Assembly: GCA_018402635.1 (NCBI GenBank)
Contig: JAGYIP010000004.1
Coordinates: forward strand, 62,001 to 126,000
Length of the DNA stretch: 64,000 nt
Direction of reading: 5' to 3'
Source: Burkholderiaceae bacterium
Lineage (GTDB): Bacteria; Pseudomonadota; Gammaproteobacteria; Burkholderiales; Burkholderiaceae_A
Part shown: piece by piece, positions 8,941 to 16,498 of the stretch
Layout: every line of letters begins with the position of its first letter
Position numbering within the stretch: position 1 is the stretch's first letter
Translations under genes and position numbers: made by a program
The notes under the pieces: model-generated
The model's input: only the letters and a program-made list of their open reading frames with translations
Told to the model about the DNA's origin: nothing
Database searches by the model: none

Positions 8941-9456
8941 TTACTCCCGAGTGTCTTTGCCAATCATGGAGGGCTTAGAAGGAAAACCCTTACCGTACTC
9001 AACACGAACGGGCGATGTCTGCCGTGATGCAAGGCCAGGCTCAATGGGCTTGCCCCGGTGCAGCTGAAAGGCATAGGCCTCCATTGCCAACATCTCCGGG
9101 CCCGTCACATCAAGGGCCTTGCCCGCCTGTGGATTCTCGATGCACCAGTTGATCATTTCCCTGAAGGTTGCGACGCGGTTGAACGCCGGAATGAACTTGG
9201 GAAACGTCTGTGGGTTAGCAGCAGCACCGTCGGGATGGCAGTTACCGCAGCCCAGCCCGTTGGTGCTCATTGAGGGTTTGCTTCCGTGCCAAAGGTCGTA
9301 GCCTTCTTTGGACACGGCCCACAAGGCCTTCTGTTGCTTATCGAGTTCGGCCTGCGTAAAAGGCTCGCGGGCCTGAACACTGCCTAACGAAAAAGCTGCT
9401 GTAAGGCCCACTGCACCGAGGGCTGTTAGCGCCCTGCTTGTAAAGGTTGTTTTCAT
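8941..9456 (-). CDS. Exported monohaem cytochrome c, SoxA-like
   Basis: The ATG at 9456 follows AAGGAG and a signal peptide ending VQA|REPF. The track start at 9513 lies inside the upstream gene. One haem motif is present (CGNCH), followed about 45 residues later by NWCIENPQAGKAL and then MLAMEAYAFQLHRGKP. That order (CxxCH, a lone Cys, then a Leu/Glu-rich helix) resembles the C-terminal haem domain of SoxA, where the lone Cys is a haem ligand. This is a by-eye resemblance. The gene follows a Tat-exported metallophosphoesterase by 29 bases, a pairing that recalls SoxA and SoxB, although the phosphoesterase here is not SoxB. Substrate unknown. Confidence 0.82.
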   Translation of the reverse strand: MKTTFTSRALTALGAVGLTAAFSLGSVQAREPFTQAELDKQQKALWAVSKEGYDLWHGSKPSMSTNGLGCGNCHPDGAAANPQTFPKFIPAFNRVATFREMINWCIENPQAGKALDVTGPEMLAMEAYAFQLHRGKPIEPGLASRQTSPVRVEYGKGFPSKPSMIGKDTRE

Positions 9457-9485
9457 CAAAGTCTCCTTAATTGACGAACACTGAA

Positions 9486-10541
9486 TTAGGCTTTGAAGCC
9501 GTTCTTCATCCATGGGGTAAGTGAATCTGCAAACGGCTGGTGTTGGACATTAATGCCGGCCGGGGTAATGTCTGCGTAGTAGCTACCCATTCCGTCGGCT
9601 TCATTGCCAGGGTCTGCCCGGTACTGTCGGCTCTGGGGGAAGGCAAGCTCGACATCCGGATAGGGCCAGGGCCATGACGTGCTCATTGCACCAACCGAAG
9701 ACATGTTGCCAATCTTGTTGTAAATGGTCTGGTGGACATGGCCATGGAAGGAGAACGTGTTCTCGAACCTGGCAAGCATGGCACGAATTTCCGCGCCATC
9801 GGACGTTCCGAAGCCCCAACGTGGGTAGTAGTCCCACAGAGGTGCGTGACTAAAGAGAACGATAGGCGTGTCGGTGGATTGCTTAGCGAGGTCTTTCTTG
9901 AGCCAAGCAAGCTGCTCAGCATGAATGCCCCACAGGCCTCCCCATGGTCCCTCAAGCATGGACATATGGGTCTGGCGCTCGACACCCGTCATTTTCTGGG
10001 CAGTCCAGAAGTCGTCAACAAGAATGTTATTCAGGCCGACAAAGTGCACGCCCTTGTGATCAAACGACCAGTACTCTTTACGTCCCTTGCGCTGACCAGA
10101 TTCAGGGTTGTTCGCACCGTAAAGGCCGTTCCAGCCTGTACCCATGTCAACGTACCAGTCGTGCTCACCTGGGATGATGACCATCTTGGACTTGATGTTT
10201 GAGAGGATCTTCTTGCCTTTTTCAAGCTGGTCCATCGTGCCGTCTTGGGCAATGTCGCCGCCGTAGAGCACGAAGTCAGGCTTAACAGGCAGGTTGTTCA
10301 CCTGCTCAATGGCATCCATCAACTGGGTGTCAAACTTGTGGTCTTTGAAGCTGTAGAGATGTGAATCGCTGATGACTGCAAATCGGAAAGGGGTGACCTT
10401 CTTTCCGGGCTGTGCATGCACTAGGTCAACAAGACCAAGGTTAACGCCGGCCGCGGTGGCCACCATGGTTGAAAGACCCGCTTTACCTGAAAACTGTAAA
10501 AACTCACGCTTACTGCTGTTTTCAATGTTGCTGTCTGCCAT
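9486..10541 (-). CDS. Tat-exported calcineurin-like metallophosphoesterase
   Basis: The N-terminus has a Tat-like signal (SSKREFLQFSGKAGLSTMVA, cleaved after VHA). Metal-binding motifs of the family follow: AVISDSHLY (D-x-H), YGGDIAQDG (GGD), IPGEHDW (GxHD), LFSHAPLW (H) and FHGHVHQT (GHxH). Product of 351 aa, periplasmic, with a dinuclear metal centre expected. It is much shorter than SoxB and lacks a 5'-nucleotidase C-terminal domain, so its substrate cannot be named. A good Shine-Dalgarno (AAAGGAG) precedes the ATG. It heads the group phosphoesterase-cytochrome c-DUF1566-HiPIP. Confidence 0.9.
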   Translation of the reverse strand: MADSNIENSSKREFLQFSGKAGLSTMVATAAGVNLGLVDLVHAQPGKKVTPFRFAVISDSHLYSFKDHKFDTQLMDAIEQVNNLPVKPDFVLYGGDIAQDGTMDQLEKGKKILSNIKSKMVIIPGEHDWYVDMGTGWNGLYGANNPESGQRKGRKEYWSFDHKGVHFVGLNNILVDDFWTAQKMTGVERQTHMSMLEGPWGGLWGIHAEQLAWLKKDLAKQSTDTPIVLFSHAPLWDYYPRWGFGTSDGAEIRAMLARFENTFSFHGHVHQTIYNKIGNMSSVGAMSTSWPWPYPDVELAFPQSRQYRADPGNEADGMGSYYADITPAGINVQHQPFADSLTPWMKNGFKA

Positions 10542-10915
10542 TTGAAACTCCTTTAATTAAAGACAACTCCCTCGATTGAAATAGTAGAACCATGTACTAA
10601 TTTCGTCTAGGACAAAAACATTAAGATTTGCTTAACAACCAATATATAAGCCAATCCGCATACATACACATTGTTTTTGTCCCAGACAGAAACATGGGCA
10701 AAATTTAAGTTTCACCTAACTTCTTCGAAACCGGGTTTTCCCGTACGCATTAGAGCTATTTTGAAAGGAGTTTCTTACGGGTACTGTAAAGCCGCTCTTA
10801 TGAATGGGCGGACGCCCCTCTGGCTGGGCAAACGAGGGGCCGCAACCGCGGTAACCTACGTTCGTTTCCTGCTGCGAATAACCCTTAGCACCTATTGAGA
10901 TTCGAGGCTTTTGGG
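10542..10915. promoter_or_regulatory. 374-bp AT-rich intergenic region with two TTTTGTC-N3-GACAAAA-like palindromes
   Basis: No credible gene is seen; the 75-codon plus-strand frame at 10671 has no family resemblance. For the minus-strand phosphoesterase gene a -10-like TACTAT (10581-10586) lies 17 bases from the edge of a palindrome TTTcGTC-TAG-GACAAAA (10602-10618). A second palindrome TTTTGTC-CCA-GACAgAA lies at 10675-10691. A related half site occurs at the aerR promoter (25321-25337). The binding factor is unknown. Confidence 0.4.
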
Positions 10916-12055
10916 CTATTTGCCTTTGTTTTCGATCTTAAACGGGTTGACTTCCGCCACCTCGTCATAGGTTCTGGGGCCGCCTGCGTACGGTAGCCGT
11001 GGCTCAACAGCAAGAGAAGGGTAGTCGTTAAGCATGCTTATGCCATTGAGTGGCTTACCGACCCCCTTGTGGCAGGTTGCGCAGGCCACCTTCGGATAGT
11101 CGCCTGAGGCGTTCATTCGATATAGGGGTAGCAGGCTGCCCACAGAATGCAGATAGGTGCTGTTGATATCTCTGACCATCCGAATGCCATACCAGGCGGT
11201 AACACGCTGAGGGGAACTCTGCTCCCAGTTGGCCGCAGCCCGGGTGTTATGGCAGAAGGTGCAATTCACTCCTAAGGACTGACTCATGTAGATCATGAGC
11301 CCATAGGTGTGTTCGCTTTGCTTAACAGAGCGACGGTTCTCGCCAGCCAGCGCCCTTTCGCCCTGAACCCGAATGCTAGGGGAGTCTTTATCTTTTAGAA
11401 AAATGGTGAGCGGGTCGTAGGGCAGGGAAGTATTGCCAACGGTCTCGACGCCTGGATGGTTCTGCCCGAACCGATGCCCAAGCATGGCAAGCTGATCTTT
11501 CTCGTTACCAATAAATTCAAACCAATCGCCTGAGGGCACAGGCTGCCCGCGATGGCAGGTGTAGCAGGTTACGCCGGTGTTGCCCACGTGCTTTTTCCAA
11601 CTGTCGTTGATGTTGCGAGTCATCTGCAACATGTGCCTTGCGACAACCTTGGGGTATTTTTCATCGGAGGCAAGGTACTTAGGATTGTGGCAGTAGGCGC
11701 AGCCCTCTTCAGGCGAGACCCAGACAGTAAGGGCCTGCATAAGCCTTGAGAACTCTTGGGTGTTGAGGTCGGTGAGGACCTGGATATTGAGGTACTGATC
11801 TTTTGCAAGCTTTGGGGGGTTGGCTGGGTCGATCTCAGGGGGGGGCTCGGGCTCTGGAATGGCGTGAAGCGGTGCCTGCGCTCGCTGGGTCTTAGGGTCG
11901 TGGTTGAGCACCATGCCTACGCCTCGGTAGCCCAGTTGCTCGGGCTTTGTAGCCTCAACTTTTGAGCCACTAGCGGCCGTTAAAAGCGTAAGAAGAGCGA
12001 TGCCGACAATGCTCGCCAGCGCGGCGATTACGGGGATTAGAAACAGACGCTTCAT
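10916..12055 (-). CDS. Second PufC-like tetrahaem cytochrome, membrane-anchored
   Basis: Four haem motifs (CAYCH, CYTCH, CTFCH-type CTFCHN, CATCH) lie in the same order and context as in PufC, with shared stretches such as LMQALTVWVSPEEGCAYCHN and WYGIRMVRDIN. It is a full-length PufC paralogue of 379 aa. Unlike PufC at 6517 it has no lipobox; the N-terminus (MKRLFLIPVIAALASIVGIALLT) looks like an uncleaved anchor. Shine-Dalgarno GGAGGGC. Its promoter carries a perfect PpsR-type box, so it should be expressed with the photosystem. It could replace PufC in the reaction centre under some condition, or act as a separate carrier. Which one docks to the core cannot be told from sequence. Confidence 0.93.
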   Translation of the reverse strand: MKRLFLIPVIAALASIVGIALLTLLTAASGSKVEATKPEQLGYRGVGMVLNHDPKTQRAQAPLHAIPEPEPPPEIDPANPPKLAKDQYLNIQVLTDLNTQEFSRLMQALTVWVSPEEGCAYCHNPKYLASDEKYPKVVARHMLQMTRNINDSWKKHVGNTGVTCYTCHRGQPVPSGDWFEFIGNEKDQLAMLGHRFGQNHPGVETVGNTSLPYDPLTIFLKDKDSPSIRVQGERALAGENRRSVKQSEHTYGLMIYMSQSLGVNCTFCHNTRAAANWEQSSPQRVTAWYGIRMVRDINSTYLHSVGSLLPLYRMNASGDYPKVACATCHKGVGKPLNGISMLNDYPSLAVEPRLPYAGGPRTYDEVAEVNPFKIENKGK

Positions 12056-12273
12056 CCTGCCCTCCTGTCTACCTAGAGTCTTGGGCCTGGGGCGCCTTTA
12101 ATGCCTACCGGGGCCTTGGTTGGTGACGAGAGACCCCAGTTTGTCCCTGTTCGTTTGTGCAACAGACCTTACTGTAATAATAAATTGACACGCGGAAATG
12201 TCAATGAATCTATACATAAGAGATCTTGATGAAAGCAGGGCTCGAGCGGAGAGGTAAGTTGGATGATGGACGG
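12056..12273 (-). promoter_or_regulatory. Promoter of the second pufC with PpsR-type box
   Basis: On the minus strand a -35 TTGACA (12199-12204) and a -10 TATTAT (12177-12182) are spaced by 16 bases. A perfect TGT-N12-ACA element (12173-12190; it reads the same on both strands) covers the -10. PpsR/CrtJ, encoded in this window, binds TGT-N12-ACA in other purple bacteria, so repression under oxygen is expected. A 5' leader of about 110 bases follows before the gene. Confidence 0.65.
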
Positions 12274-12777
12274 CTAGACAAAAGGAGCGTTCAGCACAAC
12301 CGTGGCAAGGTTTAACACCGCAGCAAAGCTCACCCAGGCAAGGTAGGGCCAAAGTAGTAGGGCAGCGCGTTTGTTGTAGCGGCTGGTGTGACGAATAAGC
12401 AAAACAATGGAGAGCCAAAGCACAACCACCTCGGCAAGTGCCCAGTCGGGCCGTTGCAGGTAAAAATAAAGCAGGCTCCAGCCCATGTTGGCCAGGCCAT
12501 TCAGCGCCCAAAGCAAAAGCAATTGCGCGCGACGGGCACTAAGGCTAGGCTCGTCTTCGGCCGCAGTGCGCCAGGCCAGCACGCCCGACCAGGCCATAAG
12601 AATAAAAAGAATGGTCCAGGCTGGGCCGAATAAAAGATCGGGCGGCTTGAACCAGGGCTGCTCTAGGTTGTAGTACCAGTCACCAAGTACGGTAAGGCCG
12701 CCACCAATGGCCGCCACCCCAAAGGCAAGGCCCAGGGCCACCAACCAATCGGTGGCCGTGCCTCGCGGAGCCATCAT
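12274..12777 (-). CDS. tspO: TspO/CrtK tryptophan-rich sensory protein
   Basis: Five-span TspO/MBR family protein (167 aa) with the typical WYYNLEQPWFKPPDLLFGPAW start of the conserved region and ALNGLANMGWSLLYF. In Rhodobacter TspO is an outer-membrane tetrapyrrole-responsive regulator that lowers photosynthesis gene expression under oxygen and lies in the crt cluster as crtK. Here it follows bchP with a 4-base ATGA overlap, so it is translated with the late bacteriochlorophyll genes. Localisation in this organism is not visible from sequence. Confidence 0.93.
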   Translation of the reverse strand: MMAPRGTATDWLVALGLAFGVAAIGGGLTVLGDWYYNLEQPWFKPPDLLFGPAWTILFILMAWSGVLAWRTAAEDEPSLSARRAQLLLLWALNGLANMGWSLLYFYLQRPDWALAEVVVLWLSIVLLIRHTSRYNKRAALLLWPYLAWVSFAAVLNLATVVLNAPFV

Positions 12778-13991
12778 GCTCGGGCAAAGCCGAGCAGGTG
12801 GGCCAGATCTTTAATGAAAATACGAAGATGTGCCATGGGCTTGCGTCGGACGAGTCGTTTGTTCATGTAGGATTCAAAGGTGATTTGTTGCACGTCTTTG
12901 TCTTTGCAAATTTTAACGAACTGTTCGCGACGTTTGTCATTGCCGTACCAGAATTTTTGCAATAACCCCAAAACCCAGAAGACCCGACCATGCTCTTTCA
13001 TGAATCGCTTGCGTGCGCTGGCAAGCGCCCTAGGTGAGTCGGTGGCAAGTTTTTCCAAGCAGGCCTCGGCCGCTAGGCGCCCGCCAAGCATGGCGTAATA
13101 AATGCCCTCCCCCGATGCTGGGGCAACAACCCCCGAGGCATCGCCGGCCAGCACCACGTTGCGGCCGTTATCCCAGCGTGGCAGGGGCTTTAAAGGAATG
13201 GGCGCGCCTTCGTGGCGAATGGTCTCTAGGTTGCTAAGGCCTGCCTGCTCGCGCAGACGGGCCGTAGCGGCCTTTAAAGAAAAGCCCTTGTCCATGCTGC
13301 CCGTGCCCACACTTAGATGCGCCCCATGGGGAAAGACCCAGCCGTAGAAGTCGGGTGAAATGGTGCCGTTGTAAATGACATCGCAGCGGTCCGCGTCGTA
13401 GTCGGGATGGCTGCTTTGGCGTGTTTCGGGCTCGGGCGATTTTAAAATCTCGTGATAAGCAAACACGAAGACGCCCTTGTCGGCACCGGCAATGGCCTGG
13501 GCCGCGACCTTTGACTTCGCGCCATCGGCACCAATAAGCAGCGCACAGGTGACCGTCATGTGCCGCTCGGCCGTGTCGTTGGCATGGTCGCGCACCATAA
13601 GCTTCACCTTAAGGCCATCGTCGGTCTCGTGAAGACTCTCAAACCGACCAATGAGTCGCCTGGCACCATTGGACTGGGCGCGGTTGCGAAGCCATTCGTC
13701 AAAGGGGCCGCGATCCACCATTCCAACAAAGCCGTTCTCAATGGGAATGTCCACCTTCTTGTCGCTTGGCGAGACCATGCGCGCGCAACGAATCTTTGCA
13801 ACAAGCATCTCTTGTGGAATCTCGAAGTCTTGTATGGCCCGAGGGGGGATGGCGCCCCCGCAGGGCTTGATGCGTCCGGCCTTGTCAACAAGCAGAACGC
13901 GCCGGCCCGCGAGGGCAAGGTCGTTTGCAGCTGTGGCGCCAGCAGGGCCTCCACCAATGACAACCACTTCGTAATCGAGCATCGTCTGCAT
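12774..13991 (-). CDS. bchP: Geranylgeranyl reductase BchP
   Basis: FAD-dependent reductase that saturates the geranylgeranyl tail of bacteriochlorophyllide to phytyl. The dinucleotide-binding motif VVVIGGGPAGATAAND is at the N-terminus, with KPCGGAIPPRAI and VVLAGDASGVVAPASGEGI further on, all typical of the ChlP/BchP family. I chose the ATG at 13991, which follows AGGAG; the track start at 14012 has no support. It lies in the conserved order bchG-(PucC family)-bchP, here followed by tspO. Confidence 0.96.
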   Translation of the reverse strand: MQTMLDYEVVVIGGGPAGATAANDLALAGRRVLLVDKAGRIKPCGGAIPPRAIQDFEIPQEMLVAKIRCARMVSPSDKKVDIPIENGFVGMVDRGPFDEWLRNRAQSNGARRLIGRFESLHETDDGLKVKLMVRDHANDTAERHMTVTCALLIGADGAKSKVAAQAIAGADKGVFVFAYHEILKSPEPETRQSSHPDYDADRCDVIYNGTISPDFYGWVFPHGAHLSVGTGSMDKGFSLKAATARLREQAGLSNLETIRHEGAPIPLKPLPRWDNGRNVVLAGDASGVVAPASGEGIYYAMLGGRLAAEACLEKLATDSPRALASARKRFMKEHGRVFWVLGLLQKFWYGNDKRREQFVKICKDKDVQQITFESYMNKRLVRRKPMAHLRIFIKDLAHLLGFARA

Positions 13992-14001
13992 GGTGCTACT
14001 C

Positions 14002-15435
14002 CTAATTCGCAAGCCCGCTGGGGGCAGGGTGTGAAGGGGACAGGGCTGTACGAGCCCCTTGAGGGTTGAGGGCTGATGGCGCCTGCGGGGCCTGCAAAGC
14101 TGAGGCCTGGGTCATGGTGTTGCCTGGGCTGGAGGGCGACTCTCGTATCTGACTTGCAAGCCTTGCCGCAACAATAAAGAGCAGGGCCTCAAGGCCAAAG
14201 ACGGTTGCGTAGGCCAAGGCGGTGTCGTTAATAAGGGCACGGCTTATGTCTGAAAGGCCTGTACCTAAGAGCCCGCCCGCTCCAAAGGCAAGGGCCTGGG
14301 CCGCACCCCAAAGGCCCATGCGTGTCCCTTCGCGCCGTGCGCGGCCCTCGTTGGCAAGCCGCATCATGGAGGCAATGGCCGCGATGGAGAAGGCGCCGTT
14401 GGCCACACCGAGCAGCATCACATTCCAATTAAGCGGCCAGCCCGGGCCATAAACGCCCGCTGCCACAAGGCCCGCCAGTGCGAAGCCCGAGGCAATGCAG
14501 CCAGAGATGGTCCAGAACTTTAATGAGCCAAGCCTTCGCCCAAAAAGTCGGCCACTGCCTGCCGCCGCAACCACCAGCATTCCAATAAGAATGCCCGAGT
14601 GCTGCAGTCCGGAGAGCTTGGTGGACTCGCCGGGCGTGTAGCCAAAGACACTTCCTGCGAATGGCTCAAGAATGAGGTCTTGGGCACTAAAGGCAAGCAT
14701 GGAGACAAAGACGAAGACAGTGAAGTGGCGTGCCTCGGGCTCGTCCCAGACCTGACGCAAGGCGGTTCGGAAGTTAAGCTCGGGCTCGGGCTTGTGCGCG
14801 GCGGCGTGAGGCTCGGCCTGCCGCTCAAGCCCTGCGAGCAGCAGTGCGGTTGCAACAATGGCAAGGCCCGTAACGGTTGCGGCAACGGCAAGCAGCCGGT
14901 CCTCGGAGTAGGGGTCGAGGAAGTGGCCCGCCAGGCCAGCCGTAATGGCAAAGCCAGCAATCATGAGCAGCCAGACCAGGGTGGCAGCCCCCGCGCGTCG
15001 GGTGTCATCAACCCGCTTGGCAAGCAGAACCAGCACCGATGTGCCGCAGGCGCTTACCCCCAGGCCAATGAGGAAAAAGGCAACGAAGGAAAGGGCGATG
15101 CCAAGACTTAAGGCCGTGGACATGAGCACCACCGCGTAGGCACCTAAAAGCCCGCCCAGGGCAAGTATGACCATGCCACCCAAGATGAAGGGGCTGCAAC
15201 GGCCGGCAATGTCGGAGCCAAAGCCCATGCGGGGGCGCAGAATTTGAACCAGGTAATGCATGGCGACAAGCACACCGGGTAGCAGGGCGGGCAGGGCAAG
15301 TTCCACCACCATTATTCGGTTCAAGGTGCTGGTGGCCAGCACCACCACGCCACCTAGACAGGCCTGAATAAGGCCAAGCCTTGCAATGGCAAACCAGCTA
15401 AATCCTTGTGGGCCTTGCCGATGTCCCTGGCTCAT
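14002..15435 (-). CDS. bch2: PucC-family MFS protein between bchG and bchP (Bch2/ORF428 type)
   Basis: A 12-span PucC/LhaA-family protein of the major facilitator fold, with STLNRIMVVELALPALLPG and LRPRMGFGSDIAGRC near the N-terminus and DLILEPFAGSVFGYTPGEST in the middle. Members occur between bchG and bchP in purple bacteria and are thought to deliver or hold bacteriochlorophyll during antenna assembly. I use the ATG at 15435 (AAGGTG upstream) because the track start at 15540 overlaps bchG deeply and adds non-family sequence. The Pro/Ser-rich tail (~40 residues) is not conserved. A second family member, lhaA, lies at 34938. Confidence 0.9.
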   Translation of the reverse strand: MSQGHRQGPQGFSWFAIARLGLIQACLGGVVVLATSTLNRIMVVELALPALLPGVLVAMHYLVQILRPRMGFGSDIAGRCSPFILGGMVILALGGLLGAYAVVLMSTALSLGIALSFVAFFLIGLGVSACGTSVLVLLAKRVDDTRRAGAATLVWLLMIAGFAITAGLAGHFLDPYSEDRLLAVAATVTGLAIVATALLLAGLERQAEPHAAAHKPEPELNFRTALRQVWDEPEARHFTVFVFVSMLAFSAQDLILEPFAGSVFGYTPGESTKLSGLQHSGILIGMLVVAAAGSGRLFGRRLGSLKFWTISGCIASGFALAGLVAAGVYGPGWPLNWNVMLLGVANGAFSIAAIASMMRLANEGRARREGTRMGLWGAAQALAFGAGGLLGTGLSDISRALINDTALAYATVFGLEALLFIVAARLASQIRESPSSPGNTMTQASALQAPQAPSALNPQGARTALSPSHPAPSGLAN

Positions 15436-15496
15436 GGACGCACCTTGGGGTTTGACTGCAGATAAGCCGTTGTAATTTCTGCGCCCATGACTCGAC

Positions 15497-16435
15497 TTAG
15501 CCTCCCAGCCCCGCAGTCGCTTGTAACGATCGCAGCCCAAAGGCCGAGACCATCATGCCAAGCACAAACAAAGGCACCCCAAAGCCGCTGTAGTAAAGCG
15601 CGCGGTCAACGGGCTTTTTCAGAAACCAGGCCATAAGCGCAAACTGGGCAAGCAGCAGAACGAAAACGCCAAGGGCGTGCAGGGGCAGCTGCCAAAGGCC
15701 AAGAAGTGAAATAACAGCGATTTGTGGAAGCGCCATGACAAGACAGGCTGTGAAGGCTGCGCGCTGCGGGCCAAGCTGCACGGGCAGAGACCTTACGCCC
15801 ATAACCGAGTCGCCCTTAATGGACTTAAAGTCGTTGAGGGTCATGATGCCGTGGGCGCCAAGGCTGTAGAGCAGGGCAAGCACCACCGAGCGGGTCTCGG
15901 GGAAGGCGCCGCCCGCCATGACAGCTGCACCTGTTATCCATGCCAGGCCTTCGTAGGAAAGGCCGCAGGCGGCATTTCCTAGCCAGCCGTTTTGCTTGAG
16001 CCGAATAGGCGGCATACTGTAGGCCCAGGCCAATAGAAGCCCCAAGGCGGCGGCACCAAAGCCCCATGGCCCAAGGGCTGTGGCCACCAGCAACGAAACA
16101 ACTGTCCAGCCAAGGGCAATGTAGAGCCCCCACCTTCCGGGGATTCGACCCGAGGGAATGGGCCGGTTGGGCTCGTTGATGGCGTCAACATGCCGATCGA
16201 ACCAGTCGTTTACGGCCTGGCTGGTGGCACAGACCATTGGCCCTGCAAGGGCAATACCAATTACCGCAAGAAGCCAGTGGTCGGAGACGCTGGCCCCTGA
16301 GGCCACCACGCCGCAGGCAAAGGCCCACATGGGTGGAAACCAGGTAATGGGCTTAAAGAGCTCGAGAACGGCAGAAAAAGAGGGCTGGCCGAGGTCTGCC
16401 GAGCTGGTCGGATGAATAATTCCCATAAACTGCAT
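15497..16435 (-). CDS. bchG: Bacteriochlorophyll synthase BchG
   Basis: UbiA-family prenyltransferase that esterifies bacteriochlorophyllide a with geranylgeranyl or phytyl diphosphate. The prenyl-diphosphate motif is seen as NDWFDRHVDAINEPNRPIPS, with the second Asp-rich motif at HGIMTLNDFKSIKGD. About nine spans. No Shine-Dalgarno is evident before either candidate ATG (16435 or 16426); the track start at 16504 overlaps the divergent crtI start and is unlikely. It is the promoter-proximal gene of the minus-strand bchG-bch2-bchP-tspO group. Confidence 0.95.
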   Translation of the reverse strand: MQFMGIIHPTSSADLGQPSFSAVLELFKPITWFPPMWAFACGVVASGASVSDHWLLAVIGIALAGPMVCATSQAVNDWFDRHVDAINEPNRPIPSGRIPGRWGLYIALGWTVVSLLVATALGPWGFGAAALGLLLAWAYSMPPIRLKQNGWLGNAACGLSYEGLAWITGAAVMAGGAFPETRSVVLALLYSLGAHGIMTLNDFKSIKGDSVMGVRSLPVQLGPQRAAFTACLVMALPQIAVISLLGLWQLPLHALGVFVLLLAQFALMAWFLKKPVDRALYYSGFGVPLFVLGMMVSAFGLRSLQATAGLGG

Positions 16436-16498
16436 TTTGTACTTGACAAATGGAACCGTCAATTGCAATTTACAGTTTCTGACTAAAGGAAAACGCTT
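16436..16498. promoter_or_regulatory. Divergent bchG/crtI promoter with near-consensus PpsR box
   Basis: A TTGACA (16443-16448) faces crtI. An element CGT-CAATTGCAATTT-ACA (16457-16474) matches TGT-N12-ACA with one mismatch and is largely palindromic. The -10 elements are weak. An AAAGGA Shine-Dalgarno for crtI lies at 16484-16490. Control of both directions by the PpsR encoded here is inferred. Confidence 0.5.

Noticed and set aside
9486-10541. SoxB
   Set aside because: Too short, lacks the 5'-nucleotidase C-terminal domain, and no soxXYZCD genes are near.
10671-10898. 75-aa plus-strand ORF in the intergenic region before the phosphoesterase gene
   Set aside because: Composition and lack of a Shine-Dalgarno suggest a chance frame; it crosses the palindromic sites.
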